Of a DNA stretch of 64,000 nucleotides, positions 27,252 through 37,691 are shown piece after piece (positions within the stretch are counted from its first letter, which is position 1; each line of letters starts with the position of its first letter). The position numbers were made by a program, and so were the translations under genes. Under the pieces are notes generated by a model. That model saw nothing but the letters and a program-made list of their open reading frames with translations. It was not told where the DNA came from and did no database searches. Source of the stretch: Moraxella ovis (GTDB taxonomy: Bacteria; Pseudomonadota; Gammaproteobacteria; Pseudomonadales; Moraxellaceae); assembly GCF_900453105.1 (NCBI RefSeq), contig NZ_UGPW01000001.1, forward strand, positions 1,984,001 to 2,048,000, written 5' to 3'.

Positions 27252-28052
27252 CTATCCTTGATCGCCACCGCCCACAGGCATGACCGTGCCTGTCATATAG
27301 GACGACTCATCGGACGCTAAAAACAAAATCGCATTAACCTGCTCGTCGATCGTGCCATAACGCCCCAAAAAGGTACGGTCAATGGTTTGTTCAACCACCT
27401 CTTGCATCCAGCGTTTTTCGTCCTCGCTTTGGGGATTGGTGTTTCTTGGGGTTTTGCGTGGTGGAGCGTCTGTACCGCCCGTCGCCACCGCATTGACACG
27501 AATGCCGTCTTTGGCGTGTTCAAATGCCAAACTTGCGGTCAAGGCATTTACCCCGCCTTTTGCCGCCGAATAAGGAATGCGATGAATGCCACGAGTGGCG
27601 ATGGACGACACATTGACAATCACGCCTGACTGCTGGCTAATCATACAAGGTAGCACCGCATGACAACACCACAAAGTTGGAAACAACGAGCGGTTGATTT
27701 CTTTGATGATTTCATTTTCGGCAAATTCCTCAAACGGCTTCATCCAAATCGCCCCACCGACATTGTTAATCAGCACATCAATGCGACCAAATTTTTCAAG
27801 GGTTTGCTTGGCAACTTCTTGGGCTCCTGCATACTGTTCCAAATCGGCTTTGACGATGAGATGATCGCCCTTTTTGCCAGTTTTTTGTAATTTGGCAATC
27901 TCATCGGCTGTTTCTTGCACAAAATCCGAAAAATCCACCAGCACCACATTTGCCCCCTCTTTGGCGACTTGCAAAGCCACGCCACGCCCAATTCCCTGAG
28001 CTGCGCCTGTCACAATCACCACCTTATCTTTAAAACGCTTGGTTTCCGACAT
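27252..28052 (-). CDS. benD: 1,6-dihydroxycyclohexa-2,4-diene-1-carboxylate dehydrogenase
   Basis: Short-chain dehydrogenase of 266 residues with the NAD-binding GAAQGIGRG and the catalytic Ser and YSAAKGG (YxxxK). It oxidises the benzoate cis-diol made by BenABC to catechol with release of CO2 and NADH. The start is ATG at 28052 (MSETKRFKDK), the ATG nearest a GGAG. In this operon it is separated from benABC by the hippurate hydrolase and an MFS gene, an unusual order. Confidence 0.92.
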   Translation of the reverse strand: MSETKRFKDKVVIVTGAAQGIGRGVALQVAKEGANVVLVDFSDFVQETADEIAKLQKTGKKGDHLIVKADLEQYAGAQEVAKQTLEKFGRIDVLINNVGGAIWMKPFEEFAENEIIKEINRSLFPTLWCCHAVLPCMISQQSGVIVNVSSIATRGIHRIPYSAAKGGVNALTASLAFEHAKDGIRVNAVATGGTDAPPRKTPRNTNPQSEDEKRWMQEVVEQTIDRTFLGRYGTIDEQVNAILFLASDESSYMTGTVMPVGGGDQG

Positions 28053-28131
28053 GATTACTCCTGTCATAATTCATGTTGTCGTGCTTTGATTTAAAATAAA
28101 AGGGTCTTTCAAATCCTTACCAGTAGCGGCG

Positions 28132-29526
28132 TTAAGCCGATTGCGCAGTCTTTTTAGGAATCATTACCAGCACTGCCAATGTTGCTAGTACACCAAAAGC
28201 GGCCATCGTCAAGAGGGCATATTGACCTGCCAAATGTACGCCAGCATCCTTAAAGGCGCTAAAAATAGTCGCTCCTGTGGCGATGCCAAAGGACGCACCC
28301 AAAGCACTTGCCATTTTAAACACACCTGCCGCCACGCCTGCTTTATCAAGAGGTACATTGACCATCGCGCAGTCCGCCGCAGGGGTAGAATAACAACCCA
28401 AACCAAAGCCAAACACCGCAAAAGACACAATGACCCACCACATATACACTTCGTGCGACACAAAGGTCATGGACAGCCCCAATGCTCCAACCGCCGTGAT
28501 TGCCGTGCCGAGCCACATTGGGGTTTTGTAGCCGAATTTTTGTAGCAGTTTTTCGCTCACACGAATCATAATCATGACCATGACGACATAGCCCAAAGAT
28601 TTGACCCCTGCTTGAAATGCAGTCAAGCCATGTCCTTTTTGCAAATAGGTATTGATAATGATAATCGTGCCTGCCATGCAGTTTAATAAGAAGTTGGACA
28701 AACACGCCCCACTATAACCACGACTGTTGAACAGCGAAAAATCCAAAAATGCCTGATGTTTTTTCTTGATTTCGGTGCGAAAAAACACAATCCCCATCAC
28801 CACCGCCCCAGCGAGCATGGTTAGCGTAAAACCATTCGTAAACCCAAGCCTAAACCCTTTGGTGATGAGCAAATTTAAACACAAAAGCCCAATCACACAG
28901 CTAAACAGCCCGACATAGTCATAACGACTGGTAGAAACCTCGTGCGATTTGCTCTCTGGCGTGCCTTTGATGAGAAGCATACCGACCGCCGAAATGGCGA
29001 TTGACAGCAAGAAAATGCTTTTCCAGCCCATGCTCGTGGCGATTGCCCCACCAACAAAAGACGAAAGCCCTGAACCACCGAACGAGCCAATCGACCAAAA
29101 GCTAAACGCCCTTTGTCGTTCGGCTCCGTGATAATAATTTTTGATGATGGACAAAGTCGCTGGCATGATACAGGCGGACGACAGACCTTGAAGCACTCGC
29201 CCAAGCCCAAAGGTGAAAGGATTGGTGCTAAAATACAGCACCAAACAGGCGATGATGTTTAGAGTAAAACCCACATAAGTCAAACGCACTCGCCCAAATT
29301 TATCCGCCAATCCGCCCATTAAAATGATAAAACAGCCAGAAAACAGCGAGCCTAAGCTAATCACCGCATTGAGTGAGGTATCTGACATGCCCAAATCTTT
29401 TTGAATGGACGGCACGACATTAAACATCGACTGATAAAACAGCCAAAAGGTCAAAACCCCCAGCACCATGCCGATGAGCAGTTTGTCGTTGCCACGAAAC
29501 TCATTTTGTGTTTGTGTTGTTGTCAT
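28132..29526 (-). CDS. MFS transporter, possibly for hippurate or a related aromatic acid
   Basis: 464 residues with about 14 predicted membrane segments, the MFS signature GGLADKFGRVR in the first cytoplasmic loop and GRVLQGLSSACIMPATLS as in DHA2-type transporters. It starts 19 bases after the hippurate hydrolase gene and precedes benD. The context suggests uptake (or efflux) of hippurate or a similar conjugate; the substrate cannot be read from the sequence. Confidence 0.75.
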   Translation of the reverse strand: MTTTQTQNEFRGNDKLLIGMVLGVLTFWLFYQSMFNVVPSIQKDLGMSDTSLNAVISLGSLFSGCFIILMGGLADKFGRVRLTYVGFTLNIIACLVLYFSTNPFTFGLGRVLQGLSSACIMPATLSIIKNYYHGAERQRAFSFWSIGSFGGSGLSSFVGGAIATSMGWKSIFLLSIAISAVGMLLIKGTPESKSHEVSTSRYDYVGLFSCVIGLLCLNLLITKGFRLGFTNGFTLTMLAGAVVMGIVFFRTEIKKKHQAFLDFSLFNSRGYSGACLSNFLLNCMAGTIIIINTYLQKGHGLTAFQAGVKSLGYVVMVMIMIRVSEKLLQKFGYKTPMWLGTAITAVGALGLSMTFVSHEVYMWWVIVSFAVFGFGLGCYSTPAADCAMVNVPLDKAGVAAGVFKMASALGASFGIATGATIFSAFKDAGVHLAGQYALLTMAAFGVLATLAVLVMIPKKTAQSA

Positions 29527-29545
29527 AAAAAATCCTTTTTTTAAA

Positions 29546-30742
29546 TCACTTCAAATAGTTTTCCACAAGACCACAAAAGTACGCCCCGGCCGTAGCGGTA
29601 ATCTCATCATTAAAATCGTATTCCGGGTGATGCACCATGCACGCAGAATCACCGCCCCCATTGCCGACAAAGCAGTAGTTGCCGTTGGGGTTAGCTTCTA
29701 GCATAAAGGCAAAATCCTCGCTTCCCATAAGCGGAGCAATGCCTGTATGCACTTTGTCCTCGCCCACCAAATTTTGGGCGACTTTGACGGCAAATTCGGT
29801 CGCATCACTGCCATTGACAGTGGGCGGACAGCCGTTGATGTGTTCGACTTCGGCACTGGCTCCAAAACTTTTGGCTTGAAATTCCACCACTTCTGTAATT
29901 CGAGATAGCACCTTTTTGCGGACTTCGGCATTTAGGGTGCGAACGCTTAATTTTAACAGGGCAGAATCATTGACCACATTGGGGACATTTCCAGAGGTGA
30001 GTTGCCCCACCGTAATCACCGCTTGCTCAAGCGGACTGACATTGCGAGAGACAATGCTTTGGAGGGCAATGGCGATATGACACGCCACCAAAGTCGCATC
30101 AATGCCGTATTCAGGCATCGCCCCATGACTGCCCACGCCTTTGACATGGACATGCAAAGTGTCGGAGGACGCCATGACCGCCCCAGTTTTAAAATAAAAC
30201 TCGCCTGTCGCTAGGCGTGGCATGTTGTGCATGGCAAAAATCACATCGCAAGGAAATTTGTCAAACAAGCCGTCCTCTAACATGACACGACCGCCATAAA
30301 GCAGCTCTTCGGCAGGCTGAAAAATCAAATGCACCGTACCATTAAAATTGCGAGTTTTGGCAAGCTGTTTAGCACAAGCAAGCAAAATGGTGCTGTGTCC
30401 GTCATGCCCACAGCCATGAAATTTGCCTGCGACTTGACTGGCATAAGGTTTGCCCGTCTTTTCCACGATGGGCAAAGCGTCCATGTCGGCACGCAGTCCG
30501 ACGACTTTATCACCGTTACCGTTTTTTAGGGTGGCAACAATGCCTGTTTTGGCAAGCCCATGATGTAGCGTATAGCCCCATTCGGTCAGGTACTTGGCGA
30601 TGAGATTACTGGTTTCAACCTCTTCAAAACCCAGCTCAGGATTTTGGTGGATGGTTTGGCGAATGTTCGCAAAAAACGCCTGTTCGCTCATCAAATCACT
30701 CAAATGCTGCGGGTTTATAGCAATGGTATTAGACAGGGACAT
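29546..30742 (-). CDS. M20 amidohydrolase, probable hippurate hydrolase
   Basis: 398 residues from ATG at 30742 behind AAAAGGAG; a longer upstream frame to 30841 lacks a binding site. It has the M20/aminoacylase metal and catalytic motifs: RADMDALPI, GCGHDGHST, FQPAEE and a late His (MGSEDFAFM region). The family removes acyl groups from amino acids. In the middle of a benzoate operon the natural substrate is hippurate (benzoylglycine), giving benzoate and glycine. That specificity is an inference from context. Confidence 0.8.
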   Translation of the reverse strand: MSLSNTIAINPQHLSDLMSEQAFFANIRQTIHQNPELGFEEVETSNLIAKYLTEWGYTLHHGLAKTGIVATLKNGNGDKVVGLRADMDALPIVEKTGKPYASQVAGKFHGCGHDGHSTILLACAKQLAKTRNFNGTVHLIFQPAEELLYGGRVMLEDGLFDKFPCDVIFAMHNMPRLATGEFYFKTGAVMASSDTLHVHVKGVGSHGAMPEYGIDATLVACHIAIALQSIVSRNVSPLEQAVITVGQLTSGNVPNVVNDSALLKLSVRTLNAEVRKKVLSRITEVVEFQAKSFGASAEVEHINGCPPTVNGSDATEFAVKVAQNLVGEDKVHTGIAPLMGSEDFAFMLEANPNGNYCFVGNGGGDSACMVHHPEYDFNDEITATAGAYFCGLVENYLK

Positions 30743-30858
30743 ATTTACTCCTTTTGATAGATGATGACAAATTTCAGCCATTAGGTACTGACCACTAGGG
30801 GTAAAAAAGATTTTAATGACTTTTATGAAATTTGCAAGCAATCCATTTTGCCGCCATC

Positions 30859-31956
<1,098 letters not shown>

Positions 31957-31974
31957 TCACCAATCCCATTTTTA

Positions 31975-32475
31975 TCAAATATGATAAACATCAATGACTT
32001 GGTGAATGTAGTCATTTTTTAGAACGACATATTTGCTCAAAATTTTAAAGCTGTCGCCTGAAACATCGATTTCGTAGCGAGACATACCAAAATGTTGGTA
32101 AATGGTCTTATAGCGGAAGCTGAGTGTAAACCAGTTAAATCGTACGGTTGCTTTGTTGCCCTCAACCTTTTCAACTTCAATATTGTTGATGTTGTGGCTG
32201 GTGCGAGTGTCTGGAATGGTTGCTGACGAGCGCTCAGTTTTGATACGAAACACACGGTCTTCAAGACCTTGACGGTTTGGATAATAAATCAAGGAGACTT
32301 CTGTCATCGGGTCAGTAACCAGCGTGTCATCATCATCCCATGCTGGCATCCAAAATGACGCCTCTGGTGCGTAGCATTCTAGCCAATCATCCCATTGTTC
32401 ATCATCCAAAAAGCGGGCTTCTTGGTACAAAAATTGGCTGATTTTGTGTTGCAATTCGGCAGATACTAAGCTCAT
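31975..32475 (-). CDS. benB: Benzoate 1,2-dioxygenase small subunit
   Basis: 166 residues of the ring-hydroxylating dioxygenase beta subunit family (FLYQEARFLDDEQWDDWLE, EVSLIYYPNRQGLEDRVFRI). The ATG overlaps the benA stop (TGATG), giving a tight 1:1 translation unit. The longer frame up to 32538 is rejected because it lies inside benA. The beta subunit stabilises the alpha3beta3 oxygenase. Confidence 0.93.
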   Translation of the reverse strand: MSLVSAELQHKISQFLYQEARFLDDEQWDDWLECYAPEASFWMPAWDDDDTLVTDPMTEVSLIYYPNRQGLEDRVFRIKTERSSATIPDTRTSHNINNIEVEKVEGNKATVRFNWFTLSFRYKTIYQHFGMSRYEIDVSGDSFKILSKYVVLKNDYIHQVIDVYHI

Positions 32476-33854
32476 CAGACTTCTCCTTTTTCCAATTTTT
32501 GTTCGGTTTTGATGGCTTCTTTCATCACTTCGACCCAATGCTCGTGCTGGGCAAGATACAAGCCTTCATCTTCGGTTTTGACACCGCTTAATTTTGGTTT
32601 TAAGCCGATTTCTTGGGCAAATTTGTCCGCCTCATGCACCCAGTGGCTTGCCCCACGGCACATATCATTCCATTCAATATCTATACCTGCGTAACCGACT
32701 TGGCAAGAGCGAAACTCTTCTAGGTCGTCTGGAGTTGCCATACCTGATGCGTTAAAGAAATCTTCGTATTGGCGAATGCGGCGTTGGCGGTTTTCGGCAC
32801 TTTCGCCTTTTGGTGCGATACAATAAATCGTAACTTCGGTTTTATTGACCGCCAATGGGCGTAAAATACGGATTTGCGAGCCGAATTGGTCCATCAAATA
32901 CACATTAGGATACAAGCACAAATTACGAGAACGCTCAATCATCCATTTTGCCATCGCCTCGCCGTAGAGCTCTTTATAAGTGTCGTATTGGGCGTAGTTT
33001 GGACGGTCTTCTGGGTTTGCCCATTGTGTCCAAAGAAGCATATGCCCATGTTCAAAACCGTATGAGCCACCGCCTTGTTTGCCCCAACCGCCTGCACTCA
33101 TGGCACGGATATTGTCCGCCCCTGCTTGTTTTTCTTTTCTTTGTTGGGTGGTGGCAGCGTAATTCCAATGCACCGCGGAAACATGGTAGCCGTCCGCACC
33201 ATTTTCGGCGGTCAGTTTCCAGTTGCCCTCATAAGTATAAGTTGATGAACCACGAAGCACCTCTAAGCCATCTTGAGCTTGACCGACAATCATGTCAATG
33301 ATTTTGGTCGCTTCACCAAGATATTCTTCGAGTGGCAGGACATCAGGATTTAAACTGCCAAACAAAAAGCCTTTGTAGCTTTCAAAACGAGCGACTTTTT
33401 TCAAATCGTGCGAACCGTCTTTATTAAAACTTTCAGGATAACCTGCGTCTTTAGGGTCTTTGACTTTCAAAAGTTTGCCAGAGTTGTTAAATGTCCAACC
33501 GTGAAATGGGCAGGTATAGGAGGATTTGTTGCCTTTTTTGTAACGGCAAAGCTGAGCCCCACGATGTGAACAGGCGTTAATCATCGCATTTAATTCGCCA
33601 TCTTTGTTGCGAGCAATGATGATTGGTTGGCGACCAATATAAGTCGTATAATAATCGTTGATTTCTGGAATTTGGCTTTCATGTGCCAAATACACCCAGT
33701 TGCCCTCAAAGATGTATTTCATTTCCAAATCAAATAAAGTTTGGTCGGTAAATACAGAGCGATGAACTTTATATTCGCCAGTTTCTGGATTTTCTACTAA
33801 AAGCTCGTCAATGCGGTCTAAATGACTGGTATTGACAACAGGAATCTTTGGCAT
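32475..33854 (-). CDS. benA: Benzoate 1,2-dioxygenase large subunit
   Basis: 459 residues from ATG at 33854 behind AAGGAGAAAATAAA. The Rieske centre is CSHRGAQLC ... CPFHGW, and the mononuclear iron site is [13 protein letters not shown] with a late Asp. It inserts O2 into benzoate to give the cis-diol carboxylate. The length is normal for BenA. Confidence 0.95.
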   Translation of the reverse strand: MPKIPVVNTSHLDRIDELLVENPETGEYKVHRSVFTDQTLFDLEMKYIFEGNWVYLAHESQIPEINDYYTTYIGRQPIIIARNKDGELNAMINACSHRGAQLCRYKKGNKSSYTCPFHGWTFNNSGKLLKVKDPKDAGYPESFNKDGSHDLKKVARFESYKGFLFGSLNPDVLPLEEYLGEATKIIDMIVGQAQDGLEVLRGSSTYTYEGNWKLTAENGADGYHVSAVHWNYAATTQQRKEKQAGADNIRAMSAGGWGKQGGGSYGFEHGHMLLWTQWANPEDRPNYAQYDTYKELYGEAMAKWMIERSRNLCLYPNVYLMDQFGSQIRILRPLAVNKTEVTIYCIAPKGESAENRQRRIRQYEDFFNASGMATPDDLEEFRSCQVGYAGIDIEWNDMCRGASHWVHEADKFAQEIGLKPKLSGVKTEDEGLYLAQHEHWVEVMKEAIKTEQKLEKGEV

Positions 33855-33908
33855 TTTATTTTCTCCTTGCACAAGCTGGGGTCAAATACAATTTAAATGA
33901 AATAACAA

Positions 33909-34952
33909 TTAAGGTTCATACACCTCAACGCCATTTGCGTTGAGCGAAAAACTCATCAAATCCCGTCCAACCTTTAACGCTCCTTGATAATTGGCACGAG
34001 TACGCTCAATCAATTCTTCGTCAGGAATGCCGATGATTTTTGCCGATACGCCATTGACAACATGGGTATAAACCGCCATTTTTGGCTTGGTTTGGCTAAA
34101 AATCTCACCTGCTTGGCGTGGGTTGGTATGATGAGCATAGACTTGCGGTAGGGCATTGATGTCTTTAAATTCAGCCACTTCGTGAATGAGCAAATCTACA
34201 CCTTTGCCGTATTTGATGATATTTGGCGAGGGAATGGTATCGACACTAATGAGCACCGAACGCCCTGCATAATCCACACGATAGCCCAAGTTTGGCTTAA
34301 TCGCTCCTTTGGTATCATGTGGCACATCAAAGGCGGTAATCACCACACCATTTTGGTTAAACACGACGCCCTCACCCTCAAATTCATGAGCAACAAGCCC
34401 CGTCGTTTCCGCTTTTAGTTCACCATCAGCAACACGCACTTTAATGTCATCAGCATGGGCGATTTTTAAGCCTTCAACCAATGCTTTTGCCCCAGTCGGA
34501 CCATAAACATTTAATGCACCGCTACTGCGACCACCAAACGCAGGAATATAACCCGTCATCCACAAATCGCCCAAACCATTGGTATGGTCAGAGTGATAAT
34601 GGGTAAAAAATACCGCATCAATTTTGCCAAGTGGTACACCCGCTTGGGTCAAACGCACCGCATTGCCACGCCCTGCATCAATCAAAATATTAAGACCACC
34701 AGCTTGTACCAAAGTTGCAGGTCCATAGCGATGAACGCTCGGCACTGGGCTACCTGTACCCAATAAGGTTACTCTCATTTCACCTTCTTTTGGGGCAAGG
34801 CGTGCTGGGTGGGTGCTTGGTGCGTGTAGGTATTCAGGATTTGCCTGAACAGCCGATTGGGACGAAACCGATGTTGTCGAACACGCCATCAGACTTAGGG
34901 ACAATGCCGACACCGCCAAAACAGACAATCCTTTTGTAACTTGATAACTCAT
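33909..34952 (-). CDS. Metallo-beta-lactamase-fold lipoprotein in the benzoate operon
   Basis: 347 residues. An N-terminal lipoprotein signal (LSVLAVSALSLSLMAC with the lipobox LMAC) is followed by an RNase Z/arylsulfatase-like metallo-hydrolase core: TLLGTGSPVPS, FFTHYHSDHTNG (HxHxDH), a Asp/His pair near VDTIPSPN and a late YAHHTNP. It should be anchored in the periplasm. It lies between catA and benA with normal operon spacing (55 bp before benA's start). No Acinetobacter ben/cat cluster I remember has such a gene. It might hydrolyse an ester or lactone of an aromatic or pathway intermediate before uptake; this is a guess. Confidence 0.75.
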   Translation of the reverse strand: MSYQVTKGLSVLAVSALSLSLMACSTTSVSSQSAVQANPEYLHAPSTHPARLAPKEGEMRVTLLGTGSPVPSVHRYGPATLVQAGGLNILIDAGRGNAVRLTQAGVPLGKIDAVFFTHYHSDHTNGLGDLWMTGYIPAFGGRSSGALNVYGPTGAKALVEGLKIAHADDIKVRVADGELKAETTGLVAHEFEGEGVVFNQNGVVITAFDVPHDTKGAIKPNLGYRVDYAGRSVLISVDTIPSPNIIKYGKGVDLLIHEVAEFKDINALPQVYAHHTNPRQAGEIFSQTKPKMAVYTHVVNGVSAKIIGIPDEELIERTRANYQGALKVGRDLMSFSLNANGVEVYEP

Positions 34953-35039
34953 TTACCACTCCTTTTGTAGGTTATGTTGTGGATTATGGGGATTGTATCT
35001 TAACCCTATTACTAAGATACAATCTACCGATAACAACGA

Positions 35040-35963
35040 TCAGCCCTGAGCTCGTCTTCTGTCCACTTCGGTAGTTGGGGCGGTTTGGGTGTCTTTGGTT
35101 AGTTTAAAATCAAAGGTGATGTGCTTAAATGGCTTATCAAGTCCATATTTTGCCAAATCCTGTACACTTGATTTGTCGGTCGCCACCGCCACCAAGCCTT
35201 CACGAGTACCGAACGCAAAGTCGTCCCAGAGGTATTTGTCGCCTTCGATGTTAAACTGAGTGGTGAGCTTACGGAAGCCGTCAGCCGTGATGAAGTAGTG
35301 AACATGCGATGGACGCTGACCATGACGACCTAGCTTGTCAAGCAGGGCTTGCGTTGGTCCATTCGGTGGACAACCATAACCAACTGGCATAGTAGTTTGG
35401 GCACGATAGCGACCGTTTTCATCGGTATAAATGGTACGGCGAAGGTTGAAATCAGATTGTGATTTATCAAAGAATGAATAGTTGCCCTGACCGTTAGCGT
35501 GCCACATTTCCACTTTGGCATTTGGTACGATGTTGCCATCCACATCAGTCACCACACCCTCAATGATGAGCGTGTCAATCTTGTCAGATTCAGAGCCATC
35601 GTCCATGCGGGCAAAGCCCACGCTCTCAGGAGCTCCCGCCACATACAGTGGACCTTCGATGGTACGAGGTGTACCGCCTTGTTCTACGCCAGCTTGACGG
35701 TCTTTTTCGTCTTCAAGCAAGTCCATGAAGTGCTCTAAACCAAGACCAGGTACAAGCAATCCTACTTCGTTGGCCTGGCCCAAATCAGAAAGGTACTCCA
35801 TGCCTTTCCAAAGCTCAGTTTGGGTGATGTTCAAATCCACAATGGCTTCAAACAAATCACCCAAAAGACGAACCACAATCTCTTGCACACGAGCGTCCAC
35901 TTCACCTGTAGCGGTGTTCACATTCATTTTTTTAACCAAAGCATCAATTTCTTGACGGTTCAT
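35040..35963 (-). CDS. catA: Catechol 1,2-dioxygenase
   Basis: 307 residues from ATG at 35963 behind AAGGAGAAGAAGT. Intradiol dioxygenase with the iron ligands visible as Tyr in NYSFFD and VGYGCPP and His-X-His in RPSHVHYFI. GTPRTIEGPLYVAGAPES is the conserved N-terminal block. It opens catechol to cis,cis-muconate. It lies between catC and the MBL lipoprotein gene. Confidence 0.95.
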   Translation of the reverse strand: MNRQEIDALVKKMNVNTATGEVDARVQEIVVRLLGDLFEAIVDLNITQTELWKGMEYLSDLGQANEVGLLVPGLGLEHFMDLLEDEKDRQAGVEQGGTPRTIEGPLYVAGAPESVGFARMDDGSESDKIDTLIIEGVVTDVDGNIVPNAKVEMWHANGQGNYSFFDKSQSDFNLRRTIYTDENGRYRAQTTMPVGYGCPPNGPTQALLDKLGRHGQRPSHVHYFITADGFRKLTTQFNIEGDKYLWDDFAFGTREGLVAVATDKSSVQDLAKYGLDKPFKHITFDFKLTKDTQTAPTTEVDRRRAQG

Positions 35964-36070
35964 ACTTCTTCTCCTTGTCATGGTGTAGCTGGCATCTTCA
36001 AATGGCTGGCTACGGTTGGGTTAATTGCCATGAGAGTGCATAGCCACTTTTGTAAATTAAAAATTAAAAA

Positions 36071-36361
36071 TCAGCTGTCATCATCACGAATCGATGAAGG
36101 ATGGCGATTTAAGGGCATAACCTCAATATTCATAAAGGGATAAAGCGGTAATCCCTGCAATATGGTGTGCAACTCCTCATTACTCTCCACATCAAAAATA
36201 CTGATATTGGAGTATTGGCCAGAGATTCGCCATAAATGTCGCCATTTACCTTGTCTTTGAAGCTCCTGCGAGTAGGCTTTTTCAACCACCTTAATCTCAT
36301 CGGCTTTTTGTTTGTCAAAGTCAACTGGGATGTTGACGTCCATTTTGACATAATAAAGCAT
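36071..36361 (-). CDS. catC: Muconolactone delta-isomerase
   Basis: 96 residues, standard CatC length. MLYYVKMDVNIPVDF is the conserved start and LPLYPFMNIEVMPLNRHPSS the conserved C-terminal half. It converts muconolactone to beta-ketoadipate enol-lactone. It starts 38 bases after catB. Confidence 0.95.
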   Translation of the reverse strand: MLYYVKMDVNIPVDFDKQKADEIKVVEKAYSQELQRQGKWRHLWRISGQYSNISIFDVESNEELHTILQGLPLYPFMNIEVMPLNRHPSSIRDDDS

Positions 36362-36399
36362 AACGTCTCCTTATGTTTGTGTTTTAATACACTTAAAAC

Positions 36400-37512
36400 T
36401 TATGAATGTCTTGTTAATGCCAATATTTTTTCTTCATCAGGCTCAATGCCAAGCCCTGCACCCTTTGGTACTTTTAATTCAAAATTCTCATAAACCAAAG
36501 GTGTTTTTAAAATTTCTTCAGTCAAAAGTAGCGGTGCAAACAGCTCTGTACCATAAGCTAAACTCTCAAAGGTGCTAAAGACATGAGCAGAAGCAATCGT
36601 TCCCACCGCCCCTTCTAGCATGGTACCACCATATAGGTCAATCCCTGCAAAAGTCGCAATTTTGCCAATGTCGCGTGCCTCAATAAGTCCGCCCGCTTGC
36701 TCAATTTTTACTGCAAATACATGAGCATTATGATTTTTAGCAAGTTTGTAAGCATGTTTAGGGTACATGACCGATTCATCCGCCATGATTGCCACATCAA
36801 ATCGCTGAGTGAGTTTGGCAAGCAATTCGATATCATCAATGGCACAAGGCTGTTCAATCAGGTCTATACCACCGTCTCGTAGTGCTCTTATCCCTTGTAA
36901 GCATTGCATTTCGCTCCATGCTCGATTTACATCAACGCGAATACTAACATCTTTACCCAGTGCTTTTTTGATGGCAACTACGTGCTCCACATCTTCTTCC
37001 ACCGAACGTGAACCGATTTTTAGCTTAAAGGTATTATGGCGCTTAAGCTCAATCATTTTTTTCGCCTCCGTGATATCTTTTTGTGTATCTCCAGAAGCCA
37101 AAACCCATAAAACAGGTAAGCTATCACGTAATCGGCCACCCAATAATTCACTGATAGGCAAACCCAATTTTTTACCCCAAATGTCAAATAATGCTGTTTG
37201 TACTGCGCATTTGGCAAAACGATTGCCAATAATATTCTTATTGAGAATTTGCATGATCTGAGCGATATTTAATTCGCTTTTGACAGTGGTTAATAGTGGA
37301 GCAAAGTAGATATCTAGATTAGTCTTAATGCTCTCGGGACTTTCTTCGCCATACGACAAACCGCCAATGGTTGTCGCCTCACCCCAACCCACAATCCCCT
37401 CATCAGAAGTTATCTTCACTAACACAAGGGTTTGCTTTTGCATGATCGCAACTGACATCTTATGCGGACGAATGGTTGGAATGTCCAAGATAAACGTTTC
37501 TAATTGATACAC
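36400..37512 (-). CDS. catB: Muconate cycloisomerase
   Basis: Enolase-superfamily enzyme of about 370 residues that turns cis,cis-muconate into muconolactone. It has NTFKLKIGS with the catalytic KxK Lys, the metal ligands in IRVDVNRAW, LIEQP and MADES, and the C-terminal Lys region (VFAVKIEQAGG). I choose the GTG at 37512 (YQLETFILDIPTIRPHK), with GGGGAA upstream, since known CatB proteins begin there; a TTG 12 bases earlier is the alternative. It is the first gene of the 15-gene operon. Confidence 0.93.
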   Translation of the reverse strand: MYQLETFILDIPTIRPHKMSVAIMQKQTLVLVKITSDEGIVGWGEATTIGGLSYGEESPESIKTNLDIYFAPLLTTVKSELNIAQIMQILNKNIIGNRFAKCAVQTALFDIWGKKLGLPISELLGGRLRDSLPVLWVLASGDTQKDITEAKKMIELKRHNTFKLKIGSRSVEEDVEHVVAIKKALGKDVSIRVDVNRAWSEMQCLQGIRALRDGGIDLIEQPCAIDDIELLAKLTQRFDVAIMADESVMYPKHAYKLAKNHNAHVFAVKIEQAGGLIEARDIGKIATFAGIDLYGGTMLEGAVGTIASAHVFSTFESLAYGTELFAPLLLTEEILKTPLVYENFELKVPKGAGLGIEPDEEKILALTRHS

Positions 37513-37628
37513 AGTATTCCCCAATTATTTTTTAATTAAATTTTATTACTTTCACGTGTTATGGATGGGCATGTTTATACTCTAAAAGAATATATATAAA
37601 AAAACAAATATTATTTTTGCATTTTTTT

Positions 37629-37643
37629 ATACTATATAAGTAT
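37629..37643. promoter_or_regulatory. BenM/CatM-type operator ATAC-N7-GTAT upstream of catB
   Basis: ATACTATATAAGTAT matches the ATAC-N7-GTAT consensus known for BenM and CatM in Acinetobacter baylyi. It lies 117 bases before the catB start in AT-rich sequence, with further TATA-like tracts nearby. It is the only clear control region for the whole operon, since all downstream gaps are short. Confidence 0.65.
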
Positions 37644-37691
37644 AATTAATGTATATGAATACTTAACCTCAATGAATGAAAAAACACCCAA

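Noticed and set aside
30743..30841. N-terminal extension of the hippurate hydrolase as a signal peptide
   Set aside because: It lacks a ribosome binding site and conserved sequence; a strong GGAG stands before the ATG at 30742.
32475..32538. Longer N-terminus of benB
   Set aside because: It would lie inside benA; the ATG overlapping the benA stop is the conserved start.
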